Positions 50,397 through 61,149 of a stretch of DNA of 64,000 nt are shown one piece after another. This DNA is from Chimonanthus salicifolius (taxonomy: Eukaryota > Streptophyta > Magnoliopsida > Laurales > Calycanthaceae): contig CM023539.1 in assembly GCA_013350335.1 (NCBI GenBank), positions 47,602,631 to 47,666,630 of the forward strand. Reading direction: 5' to 3'. Below the pieces are notes generated by a model. That model searched no databases, was not told the DNA's origin, and saw nothing but the letters and a program-made list of their open reading frames with translations. The first letter of the stretch is position 1, and every line of letters begins with the position of its first letter. Made by a program: the position numbers and the translations under genes.

Positions 50397-50865
50397 CAAT
50401 GTTATCAGAACTGGACCGCTTAATGAACCGTCTTCGAGGAGGTTAGGGTTCAACCGCGGTCAAAGCCAGTCAAGTATTAAAATAATATAAATATTATATA
50501 TAATATTAAGTTAGACATATTTTACCAATAATATTAATATAAATATTAAAAATAACATTCAAACTCTGAGTAATATACTAAAATGGTGAAATATATGGGA
50601 TAGAAATAATAATAAACATTTATATTTCAAATATACACATTTTTTAAGGGGAAAATTAAAAAATAAAATAAAATAAATTACAAATTTCTGAACCGAGGTC
50701 TGCGGTTCGCGGTTTATGTGCCAAAACTGCATAAAACCGCGGTTCTGACCGATTTTATGCAGTTTTGACAGCCAGCTAGTTTTGGGCCTAGACCGAACAG
50801 CAGATCCCGCGGTCGCGACTGAACCGCCAGTTCGACCGCAGTTCGGTCCGATTCTGACAACACTG
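50397..50865. mobile_element. hAT-type MITE specific to TPS pseudogene copy
   Basis: 469 bp with terminal inverted repeats CAATGTTATCAGAACTGGAC and GTCCGATTCTGACAACACTG (imperfect complement). A perfect 8-bp target duplication CTCTGAAT flanks it (50389-50396 and 50866-50873). The intact copy has the uninterrupted site CACTCTGAATACATAA near 56630. It lies in intron 1 of the pseudogene. Confidence 0.9.
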
Positions 50866-52739
50866 CTCTGAATACATAAATCCTTTTTTAACTTTTTAAA
50901 ACATAAAAAGTGAGTGGTGTCACTTAACCCATGACCTTTGGAGTTACATGTGGGAGCACTTTAAGAAAGTGACATGAGCACAAGCCACAAAAATTTAATC
51001 AAAAGTACTAGGTTTGATATCTCCATTATCAACTAATACAATATGTATCTGCCGTACAATCATATTTTGACCCCTATCATTAATAGAAGTTTGTCACATT
51101 TATATGATTCTGATGCAGAAGGCTGATGAGCAAATTGTACAATGGGCTAATAAATTGAAGGAAGAAGTTAAGAAAATGCTTGGCTATGTGAGTGATTCGA
51201 TATGATCCAACGGCTTGGAGTGGCTTATCATTTTGAAAAAGAGATTGAAGGCTCGCTTTTTTGGATATACAATTCCTACAATAACTGTAACTTTAAAGAA
51301 GATGGGTTGCATCCGCTCTCCGATTTCGTCTGCTAAGACAACGAGGGTACAATGTCTCTCCTGGTGAGAATTTCTTCTATCATTTGTTCATAATTCATAA
51401 TCACCAAATGGACTTAGGTGTTTTACGAGCTATTTATGCATGTTCGTTGTTAGAAAACCATGACATGATAAATATTCTTGAGGTAGAATTTACTCTCAAA
51501 AGTTAGCTGTTGAGAGAAGGTACTTCAAGTGTTACATAAAGTCATTGGTTTCTAAAATTAATCGATGTGGGACTTCTGTCACTTTCACACCCACCCTTAT
51601 GTGCAGTTGGACCCTATGACTACACGCAGAACCTGCTTTAATATTATTTAGAAAATCATGCATGTAAAATTGGTACTAGCAAAACTTTGAATTCTCTGTG
51701 TTGAGTGAAATACTTAAATGTTAGGTTTGTGATACAGATGTATTTATCAAGTTTAAAAATGACAAAGGAGACTTCAATAAAACATTAACCAGTGACATTC
51801 GCGGCCTAATAAGTCCATATGAGGCAGCACATCTTGGAACTCATGGAGAAGAATACTGGATGAAGCCATTGAGTTCTGCAAAGAACATCTTCAGTTGGCA
51901 CTTCCCAATCTTAAATCGCCTCTTTCGACGCTAGTCGAGCTTGCCCTAGAGCTTCCCATTCGCAGACGAGTTGAAAGGCTGTACCACAAGGTACTATATA
52001 CCAATCTATGAAAATGAGAAGGAGAAGAACCACGTACTATTAGAGTTTTCAAAGTTGGATTTCAATCTATTACAGTTATTGCACCAAAGGGAGCTAAGGG
52101 ACATCTCAAAGTAAGTTTCATGATCCAAACAAGCTTTTGTTTTAAACTTGGAGACTTTCTAATGGGAGTAATTGCTGCTATTCAACAACTTTGTCTATTT
52201 TATTAGGTGGTGGAAGGACCAAGATTTCTCTGCAAAGCTACCTTTCATTAGAGATCGAGTGGTTGAGTGCTACTTTTGGATAATTGGAGTGTACTTTGAA
52301 CCTAAATTTTCCCTAGCTAGAATGATATTAACAAGGATTATATCATTAGCATCGATAATGGATGACATCTATGATGTATATGGCACATTGGAGGAACTTG
52401 AACCATATACAGAGACAATTCAAAGGTATTTTATTCCTAACTTGAACCATATACAGAGGCAATTCAAAGGTATGTTATTCCTATTCAATTGTCATAATTG
52501 GGTATCCAGTCCAAAAGAGTAGTCCATTACATAGAGTGACCTAAGTCCAATATATATCCCAGATTCTGTTCTTCACCAGCTGATGTAGAACTCGTTCAGC
52601 TGCCCAACAATCCTCCCTTCAGACAAGACCCTCTGATGGATAGAACATTGCCGGTCATCTTGTCCGACTAGGGGATCCACTGAGTCCGCATATGGTAGCT
52701 TAGGACATAACTCTCATAATACTTGTTATGACTGGGTAT

Positions 52740-53079
52740 TAGGGCTGCAACTCAGGTCGGGCGGGTCAGGTTCCTTAAAACCTAACTCGACCCGAATTGA
52801 TATATATGGAACCCGACCCGAATTCTCAACCCGAATCTCACAACCCACACCGACCCGAATTCTAACCCGAATTCTGACCCGACCCGCTTTTTGAACCCAT
52901 TCTAGACTAATTTTAGCCGGGCCGGGTCGGGTAAACTTATACAATCCTCTACCCGACCCGATCAAATTTCTTACGGGTTTTTGTCTTATCAACACGACCC
53001 AACTTATTGACCCGAAATTCTCAACCGAACAGCATGATTTCTCAGGTCGGGTCAAAACCCGACCCTAGTTGCAGCCCTA
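52740..53079. mobile_element. Chimeric hAT-like MITE at the TPS pseudogene deletion point
   Basis: 340 bp, starts TAGGGCTGCAACTC and ends AGTTGCAGCCCTA. The 8 bp on the left are CTGGGTAT and on the right CTTTTATT, so there is no target duplication. The left 8-mer is that of the MITE at 58567-58932 and the right 8-mer that of the MITE at 61405-61713. The internal sequence switches resemblance from the first to the second near 52970. Confidence 0.92.
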
Positions 53080-54452
53080 CTTTTATTTCAATAAGTTATT
53101 TCAAATAGTGAGTCCAATTTGATGATCACAAAAATCATATGAATGGATAGATTATTATGGGTATTATGGCATTGTCTGAGACTCATTGCAAACTTGTAAC
53201 TCTGCCATCAAATTATACTCAATGAACTCTTTTACTTCCGCAGGATCAATAACTTATATATAAATAAATTCCAAATCATAGAAAGTATTTTCAAATCATC
53301 CAATTTGATAAGTGTCATCAACTTCCAATTGAGCCCCACAATATACACCTAATAGAAGGTAACTAGAAACATCAATTCATACTTAAATAACTTGCTGAAT
53401 AGGCCTCTTTAGAAGTTTTATCAAAATTGGAAGCCTTTTTATCGATATAAAAGCATAAACCTTAAATGTATTTTATAGAACCTTTTCTCCAATTCTGAAC
53501 AAGACATTGCATGTGGAAGTCCAAATGTTGGCAACATAGAGTTTTAAAATTAGTTTGGCTTGTTGGAAATTGATGTGCATCAAATATATGTACTTTTTTT
53601 TTTTTTTTTGAATTTATGTATGGGTATCCACGGGATACCTAGCGTAAAACCTCCACGAGTGAACCCACTACTCTTAGGGCACACTAAGGTTATGCCATTT
53701 TCATTTTTGTTGATATGGTTCATATTTAAAGAACGTCTTTTATTTTATTTTTAAGCATTCAATAGCCAAAAATAAGACTATAGCACTAATGACTATGATA
53801 GAAGAGAGTTAAAACTCAAAAAAAAATTAAAAAATAAAAATTAAGAGCACATCAAAACACTTATATGTAGTTTTACAAGCCGTATTAACATTTATGATGA
53901 TAAGACATCAATTCTCCATAACCCAACATTTATTGCATCCGCCGATCTTTACCGTTACGAAATTTGACCTAATAAGACAATCTTGTCGGTATTCGTATAA
54001 ATGATCTTTCTTTATGTTTAGCTATATCTGAAACACCCGAATCTATAACTGCTTAGCCTTCTAACCCAATACCAACAATGTACTTTTTGAACCCAGAAAG
54101 TGAAACTGCTTGACGGTACCTATTAGAACTCATTAAAGTCTAATTTGCATCATTATTCTTGCTAAAAGTAATGAAAGGGAAGTACCAATAGAAAATTATT
54201 GGAAAGGGAAAATACTTCTAAGATGAATATGTTCCCATCAACGGTTAGAAATTCTGAATTGTATCTAGCTCTAACAATCCAAAATTAACTGGTGTTATCT
54301 AAAATCTTCAAATTGATCCATCCCACATTTCCATTAAATCTATTAGAGCCCTAAACTTCTTTAGATGTGAGCTACCTCTGTTAACAAGACCTAAGCTTGT
54401 AGCGAGATGCAATATGGATATAAAGTTTTACGTCTTTAATCATGATGGTAAT
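53080..54452. other. Unit 1 downstream sequence
   Basis: Matches unit 2 from 61714 onward, apart from a 259-bp segment at 61907-62165 and a roughly 151-bp tandem duplication at 62840-63141 that only unit 2 has. No gene found. Confidence 0.7.
53594..53695 (-). mobile_element. Truncated tRNA-derived SINE, downstream of TPS pseudogene
   Basis: Minus-oriented SINE of the family at 41.5-43.6 kb: T-run 53594-53609, then GGGATACCTAGCGTAAAACC, CCCACTACTCTTAGGGC and ACACTAAGGTT. The box A/B half is missing. The same insertion and truncation is at 62486-62590, so it predates the duplication. Confidence 0.65.
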
Positions 54453-54598
54453 GTGACAAATTATAATTAATTGGCTGAGTTGTAAGTATAATTCTCCAAC
54501 CCCCTCATGTGACAAATTATAATTAATTAGCTGAGTTGTAAGTATAATTCTCAAACCCCCTCATGTGACAAATTATAATTAATTAGCTGAGTTGTAAC
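54453..54598. repeat. 56-bp minisatellite, unit 1
   Basis: GTGACAAATTATAATTAATT starts at 54453, 54509 and 54565 (56-bp period, the last unit partial). The same array is at 63487-63632. Confidence 0.92.
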
Positions 54599-54803
54599 CC
54601 CTTTACTACTTTTCAAAATTTTATTTGATTAACAAAGACTCTATTTAACTATTAGAAATAAAAGGGGCTTAAAAAAATTATTTTTTTGAAATTCAAAAAT
54701 AAAATAAAATATACAACAGTTATATTCGCAAATAACAGCTCTGGCCCTAGTAGATTCGATTTCCTTCGTACCCATTTCAAACTGCTAATTAAACAATTAG
54801 TGA

Positions 54804-54841
54804 CAAATTATAATTAATTAGCTGAGTTGTAAGTATAATTC
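54804..54841. repeat. Minisatellite scrap at the duplication junction
   Basis: Thirty-eight bases of the 56-bp repeat (from CAAATTATAATTAATTAGC) lie exactly between the end of unit 1 homology (AACAATTAGTGA) and the start of unit 2 (TCACCAGTTCAGG). Confidence 0.8.
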
Positions 54842-54925
54842 TCACCAGTTCAGGAACACGACCATCTAATAATAGATGAATACTTTAATTCAATAATGAT
54901 TTTAATTTGGTCCATCAAAGATGTG

Positions 54926-55111
54926 CACCACTTTTAAAAAGATTAAAATGGGGTGACTTCTTGGTAACATTTTCTAGATATATCCAAACAAGTGTATTTT
55001 GGTGGAAATCGTGGATCACACCACTTTAAAAAAGATGAAAATGGGGTGACTTGTTGGTAACATTTTCTAGATATATCCAAACAAGTGTATTTTGGTGGAA
55101 ATCGTGGATCA
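54926..55111 (+). promoter_or_regulatory. Tandem duplication in the promoter of the intact TPS
   Basis: A segment of about 93 bp (CACCACTTTTAAAAAGAT...AAATCGTGGATCA) is present twice head-to-tail, from about 310 to 125 bp upstream of the ATG. Unit 1 has a single copy (48390-48481). Differences between the two repeats are few. Any cis-element inside it is doubled in the functional gene only. Confidence 0.88.
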
Positions 55112-55162
55112 TGAGATCGTAAATGATTGGAAAGAATTATAGAAAACTATTCATTCGACTTA

Positions 55163-55172
55163 CTATAAATGG
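55163..55172 (+). promoter_or_regulatory. TATA box of intact TPS
   Basis: CTATAAATGG lies about 73 bp upstream of the start codon at 55237, conserved between both gene copies. Confidence 0.75.
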
Positions 55173-55236
55173 AAAAACATCTTTGCCTTTGGATCACACT
55201 TCTGGTGTTCCCTTAGTACTTCTTCTATAGTTAGCC

Positions 55237-58200
55237 ATGTCTGTTGTTTTGGGCTCTGGCCATTCTGATGTACCCCCTAAGATAGTTCGAAAATCTGCAA
55301 ATTATCATCCTAGTGTGTGGGGCAACCACTTCGTTACCTTCTCTTCGGACAATCTAGTAAGTAGGAAGTGCTTACACTTCATTGTCTAAGTATTTGATTT
55401 CATGGTTTTCATCATGTAAAGCTCTCTCTCTTCTCTACTTGTTTCATTCATTTTGTAGTGTTTGAGTTCTCCAAATATCAAAATAATGGCGCAAAGTAGG
55501 GGTGAAACTTGAACCCGACCTGCATGATTCAACTTGAGAAATCAATGGGTTTCGATTATGTGTCTTTATATCACGGGTCAGGTCAGATTGGGAAAAATAA
55601 ACCCACATGAAATTCGGGTCGGGTCAAGTTACTTTTAAATTTCTCAACCCAATCCGACCCGAACCAACCTGAGTACACTAAGTTATAAAATAACACTTGG
55701 GATTGAGTTGGGTCAGAAATTCGGGTTGGGTTGGATTGAGTAACTTGGATTGGGTCGAGTCGGGTTCAATAATTTTTGTCATGGGTTGGATTGGGTTTAT
55801 TAAAACCCGACCTGAGTTTCAGCCCTAGCGCGAACTAATTGTTAAATCACAAAAAAAATGCTTTTTTTATGACTAAGGTGTCCTGGCCTCTTAGAGCACC
55901 TGACTAATCCCGGAGCATGTGTACGCCTCTACGCCCATATACACCCGATAACTCTCTAGAGAGTGGCCTTTTGGAGTGGAGAAAATTAAACTAGGTACTT
56001 CCGCTTCCTGAGACAAATTTCTGACCATCAATCCAACTCCTTTAGTAAAACATATACTTTATAAATTGGTATTTAATTTCATTGTCATGAATATTAGATA
56101 AAGTAGAGTATCTAGAATAAACTAGGGCAGGCATTCCATCCAAGTGTACAAACTCTAGTGAGTATCCTAATTCGTACCTTTCACTCAAATCTTGTGTGGG
56201 CTACAACCTATTCAACTGACCCTCTCCATTAAACCAAGTATCAATGTACGTTGTCTACTTTGGACAAACATCTAGCTCATATTTTCGATCATTATAGTCA
56301 TATTAAATTAATTATAATTAGTGCAAAAGATACATTTTTATAAAAATTTAATTATAATTTTTTATTTTATATGTTTTGTGTTTAATATTTACATGTTATA
56401 GTTATTGACATATTGTTATATTCTTAATTTATTATAATTAATTAGTCAATGTTATCTATAACATCATGATAATATTATGAATTTTGTCGAGTTTAACTAA
56501 CCTAATCTTCTGTTAAAATGATTAGACATTTATAAGATTTTAAGATATTGATAAATTGAATCTACCCTCTAATATCACATGTGAAAAGACCCACATTTTT
56601 AAATTACAACAATTCCTAGAACTCCTATCCACTCTGAATACATAAATCCTTTTTTAACTTTTTAAAACTTAAAAAGTGAGTGGTGTCACTTAAACCCATG
56701 ACCTTTGGAGTTACATGTGGGAGCACTTTAAGAAAGTGACATGAGCACAAGCCACAAAAATTTAATCAAAAGTACAAGATTTGATATCTCAATTATCAAC
56801 TAATACAATATGCATCCGCTGTACAATCATATTTTGACCCCTCTTATTAGCGCTGAAAGTGATTGAATACCTATTATCATTTATAGAAGTTTGTCACACT
56901 TACATGATTCTGATGCAGAAGGCTGATGAGCAAACTGTACAACGGGCTAATAAATTGAAGGAAGAAGTTAAGAAAATGATCGGCAATGTGAGTGATTCTG
57001 TAGAGGAAATAAATATGATCGATATGATCCAACGACTTGGAGTGGCTTATCATTTTGAAAAGGAGATTGAAGGCTCGCTTCTTCGGATATACAATTCCTA
57101 CAATGACTGTAACTTTAAAGAAGATGGGTTGCATGCCACCGCTCTCCGATTTCGTCTGCTAAGACAACAAGGGTACAATGTCTCTCCTGGTGAGAATCTC
57201 TTCTATCATTTGTTCATAATTCAGAATCACCAAATGGACTTAGGTGTTTTACGAGCTATTTATGCATGTTCATTGTTAGAAAACCATGACATGATAAACA
57301 TTCTTGAGGTAGAATTTACTCTCAAAAGTTAGCTGTTGAGAGAAGGTACTTCAAGTGTTACATAAAGTCATTGATTTCTAAAATTAATCGATGTGAGACT
57401 TTTGTCACTTTCACACCCACCCTCATGTGCAGTTGGACCCTATGACTACAAACGGAACCTGCTTTAATATTGTTTAGAAAACCATGAATGTAAAATTAGT
57501 ACTAGCAAAACTTTGAATTCTATGTATTGAGTCAAATACTTAAATGTTAGGTTTGTGATACAGATGTATTTATCAAGTTTAAAGATGACAAAGGGGACTT
57601 CAATAAAATATTAACCAGTGACATTCGCGGCCTAATAAGTCTATATGAGGCAGCACACCTTGGAACTCATGGAGAAGAAATACTGGATGAAGCCATTGAG
57701 TTCTGCAAAGAGCATCTTCGGTTGGCACTTCCCAATCTCAAATCGCCTCTTATGACGCTAGTCGAGCTTGCCCTAGAGCTTCCCCTTCGCAGACGCGTTG
57801 AAAGGCTGTACACAAGGTACTATATACCAATCTATGAAAATGAGAAGGAGAAGAACCACGTACTATTAGAGTTTTCAAAGTTGGATTTCAATCTATTACA
57901 GTTATTGCACCAAAGGGAGCTAAGGGACATCTCAAAGTAAGTTTCATGATCCAAACAAGCTGTTGTTTTAAACTTGGTAGACTTTCTAATGGGAGTAATT
58001 GCTGCTATTCAACAACTTTGTCTATTTTATTAGGTGGTGGAAGGACCAAGATTTCTCTGCAAAGCTACCTTTCATTAGAGATCGAGTGGTTGAGTGCTAC
58101 TTTTGGATAATTGGAGTGTACTTTGAACCTAAATTTTCCCTAGCTAGAATGATATTAACAAGGATTATATCGTTAACATCGATAATGGATGACATCTATG

Positions 58201-60340
58201 ATGTATATGGCACATTGGAGGAACTTGAACCATATACAGAGGCAATTCAAAGGTATTTTATTCCTAACTTGAACCATATACAGAGGCAATTCAAAGGTAT
58301 GTTATTCCTATTCAATTGTCATAGTTGGGTATCCAGTCCAAAAGACTAGTCCATTACATTGAGTGACCTAAATCCAATATATATCCCAGATTCTCTTCTT
58401 CACCAACCGATGTAGAACTCGTTCGGCTGCCCAACAATCCTCCCTTCGGACAAGTCCCTCTGATGAATAGAACATCGACGGTCATCTTGTCCGACTAGGG
58501 GATCCACTGAGTCCGCATATGGTAGCTTAGGATATAACTCTCATAATACTTGTTATGACGGGGTATTAGGGCTACAACTCGAGTCAGGCGGGTCGGGTTC
58601 CTTAAAACCCAACCCGACCCGAGTTGATATATATGGAATCCGACCCAAATTCTCAACCCTAATCTCACAAACCAACCCGACCCGAATTCTCACCCGAATC
58701 AACCCAAATTTTGACCCAACCCTCTTTTTGTACCCATTCTAGACTAATTTTAGCCGGGTCGGGTCGGGTTAACTTATAAAATCCTCAACCCGACCCGACC
58801 GAAATTTCATGCGGGCTTTTTTCTTCTCATCCCAACCCGACCCGTTGACCCGAAATTTTCAACCCAACCCGCATGATTTCTCGGGTCAGGTCATGCGGGT
58901 CGGGTTTTGACCTGACCCGAGTTGCAGCCCTACTGGGTATCCAGTAAAAAAGACTAGCCTATTAGGTAGAGTGACACAAGTCCAATATATATCTCTAGAT
59001 CCTCCTCTGCACCAACTGATGCAGGACTCGTTCAACTTCTCAACATCAATTTCCTTTGTGCGTGATTTCTTCCTACTATCAATCCCTAAGAAAGAATATT
59101 TATGTCATGAGCACAAATCTCATCGTGTAAATATTATTCAGGTGGGAAAGGAGTGCCGCTGATAAGCTACCTGAGTACATGAAACTGCATTTCTATGCTC
59201 TTTTGGACACTGTTGACGAATTTGAAGAGAAGTTAGCAAGAGATGGAAAGTCTTACGGCATACCATACCTAATAGAATCTGTATGGATTTGACTCTACTT
59301 CTCCAACTTTTTCATTAGAATAAATTCATTTTTGTAAAACTGTAAATGGGTTAAATTCATTTTTGTGATTTAGGAGGTGTCCATACGCTTGATCTTTTTC
59401 CCAAGTACAAGCTTCTAAGTGAATAGGATCCTTCATTTATTCCTTTATTAATTATTATTATTTTGAATTTTTTTTTCTTTTTTTGTGGGTATAGTTCAAG
59501 GAACTCTCTAGATACTACTTTAAGGAAGCACAATGGTGTGAATCTGGGTACGTACCAAAAACATTAGAAGAGTACATGAGAGTAGCCCTGATCACCTGTG
59601 GATACGTGAATCTTACTGTAGTTTCATTTGTTGGTATGGGAGATATTGCAACGAAAGAGGCTTTCGAGTGGGCTATAACTATGCCTCCGCTCGTTGAACA
59701 TTGTTCAATAATAAATAGAGCAAGGGATGACATCACATCAAATGAGGTATGCAACTTTGTATTGACAATTTCTAAAACGAAACGTTGGATAAAGAGAAAA
59801 AGTTTGAATAAATCATCTAACAATTCATCAGTCTTATATTTGTTCTGTATATCCAACTACACCCAACAGTTTTCTTTTCTGATGCCAATCTAACGATCTA
59901 AATAAGAGTCCTAACTAAATTAGGAGACACAATCCTACTCAAGTTCTTTCTTCTTATCCAACAAGAAATGATTTAGTTTGTGGGCATTATCTTTGAGAAT
60001 AATTATCATGCAAAATGATCATTTTCTTCATATGTAATTTTTGAAGCTGGAGCAACAGAGAGGACACGTGGCATCCGGCATCCAAGTGTACATGAAGGAG
60101 CATGGGAAATCGTATGAAGAGGCATGTGAGAAGTTCCGAGGAATGGCCGTGGATGCATGGAAAAGCATAAATAAGGAACTACTTGGGCCGACCGTACTTC
60201 CTCTGCCTCTTCTCATTCGACCTCTGAATCTTGCCAGGGTCATTGAACTCTTATACCAAAACAAAGATGAATACACCGATTCCAAACATGAGACCAAAGA
60301 ACGCATAACGTTGGTGCTTGTTGATCCAATTCCCATTTGA
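55237..60340 (+). CDS. TPS: Sesquiterpene synthase, TPS-a type
   Basis: Seven exons: 55237-55356, 56919-57189, 57564-57936, 58034-58252, 59142-59280, 59495-59746, 60047-60340. They sum to 1668 nt (555 aa), with the usual TPS exon sizes (219 and 139 nt for exons 4 and 5). No plastid transit peptide precedes the RKx8W motif (RK...W at 19-29), so a cytosolic enzyme using farnesyl diphosphate is inferred. Motifs: RDR at 270-272, DDIYD at 307-311, and NSE/DTE as D452-D-I-T-S456-N-E-L-E460, all fitting the consensus. The C-terminus ends VDPIPI. Product unknown; from memory most like magnoliid TPS-a enzymes. Caution: a 44-bp duplication supplies a second exon 4 donor at 58297, which would frameshift the mRNA. 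An AATAAA at 60550 may be the poly-A signal. The tandem sister at 48613 is dead. Confidence 0.93.
55497..55827. mobile_element. hAT-like MITE in TPS intron 1
   Basis: Orthologous to the insertion at 48895-49226: ends TAGGGGTGAAACTTG and GAGTTTCAGCCCTA, flanks GCGCAAAG and GCGCGAAC. Its right end is closer to the family consensus than in unit 1. Confidence 0.82.
55850..56055 (-). mobile_element. SINE-like element in TPS intron 1
   Basis: Counterpart of 49250-49450, with the same T-run, ATTAGTCAGGTGC phrase (minus strand) and GCAGGAG... end. Class is tentative. Confidence 0.4.
58209..58302 (+). repeat. 44-bp tandem duplication spanning the exon 4 splice donor
   Basis: The unit ACTTGAACCATATACAGAGG plus 24 further bases occurs twice, so two donors exist: CAAAG|GTATTT at 58253 and CAAAG|GTATGT at 58297. 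Only the first keeps the frame into exon 5. Since 44 is not a multiple of 3, use of the second gives a stop (TGA) 13 codons into exon 5. The same duplication is in the pseudogene (52426 and 52470). Confidence 0.95.
58567..58932. mobile_element. hAT-like MITE in TPS intron 4
   Basis: 366 bp, ends TAGGGCTACAACTCG and CGAGTTGCAGCCCTA. Target duplication CGGGGTAT (58559-58566) and CTGGGTAT (58933-58940), one mismatch; the unit 1 left flank shows CTGGGTAT was the original. The interior is a palindrome-rich series of CGGGTCGGGTT and AACCCGACCCG. Confidence 0.92.
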
Positions 60341-60812
60341 GGAAGAAAACTGTGTGATCAGACATTCTGCATTTCATGTTCTAGTGTTTGAAGAAATTTG
60401 TCTACTCAGATTTGTTTGTCTTCAAGAGTAAGAAGTAAGAAACATCTTTGCAATTGCAATTTGATATTTGTCCTATGTCGTAATTTATGGAAAGGTAATT
60501 TTTGAATGTGAAGTATACAGCACAAGTTTTACTTAAAAGAAGTTAGGATAATAAATTTGATCACGATGATGACTATGACAAACTACAATGTCTTTTCAAG
60601 TGAGCAAATCGAAGAAGTGAACATATAAGTAGACCCGTGTTATTTCCCTCCACAGGGCTTACTTTGCCATGATGATGGGCACATAGGTAAAGTCTATATT
60701 TGAAATCATTAGAAACATGTCTTCATTGATATGATTAGAGTGATTTTGGTGAGTCACTTATTAAAATATAGATTTTTTAATAGACGCATCCTAATCACTA
60801 TTAGACCTAAAT
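60341..60812 (+). other. 3' flank of the intact TPS
   Basis: The 3' UTR and spacer; AATAAA at 60550-60555. No other feature. Confidence 0.45.
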
Positions 60813-61149
60813 TAGGGCTGAAATCGGGCTGGTCGGGTTTTTTAAAATCCAACTCGGCCTGATTTACTAATATATGGAACCTGACCTGATCCGACCCGAA
60901 CTTTTGACCCAAACGTCTTGACCTGACTCGACCCGACCAGTATTTTGAACCTACTTTAACCTACCTTTTATAGGGTTGGGTCGGGTTAATTTAAAAATCT
61001 CTCAACTCAACCTGACCCGAATTCAATGCGGGTTTCTGACTTCTCAACCCGACCCAACCCGCTGACCCGACTTTCATAACCCGACTAGCATGATTTTCGA
61101 GTAGGGTCATGCAGGTTCGGGCCAAAACCCGACCCGAGTTTCACCCCTA
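60813..61149. mobile_element. hAT-like MITE downstream of TPS
   Basis: 337 bp, ends TAGGGCTGAAATCGG and GAGTTTCACCCCTA, with a perfect 8-bp target duplication ACCTAAAT (60805-60812 and 61150-61157). Absent from unit 1 because the region was deleted there. Confidence 0.92.

Larger units (their letters stand above)
48613..52425 (+). pseudogene. Terpene synthase (TPS-a) pseudogene, exons 1-4 only
   Basis: Near-copy of the intact gene at 55237. Exon 1 48613-48732 (40 codons, intact), exon 2 51119-51363, exon 3 51738-52110, exon 4 52207-52425. Exon 2 is 245 nt instead of 271: a 22-bp deletion near 51191 creates an immediate TGA, and a 4-bp deletion follows near 51313. Exon 3 has a 1-bp deletion (near 51857) and a compensating 1-bp insertion (near 51986). 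Exon 4 keeps RDR and DDIYD, but exons 5-7, with the NSE/DTE metal site and most of the C-terminal domain, are absent: the segment that should hold them is missing between the MITE at 52740-53079 and the downstream flank. No functional synthase can be made. Confidence 0.95.
48305..54841 (+). repeat. Segmental tandem duplication, unit 1
   Basis: The left border is placed where TCACCAGCTCAGGAAC (48305) matches TCACCAGTTCAGGAAC at 54842. From there the upstream region, exons, introns and downstream region of the terpene synthase run in parallel with unit 2. Unit 1 is about 6.5 kb and unit 2 about 9.0 kb. The size difference comes from a MITE-MITE deletion and smaller gaps in unit 1, only partly offset by two unit 1-specific MITE insertions. 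Confidence 0.9.

Noticed and set aside
54453..54598. CRISPR array
   Set aside because: The units are direct head-to-tail repeats without unique spacers, in a plant genome.
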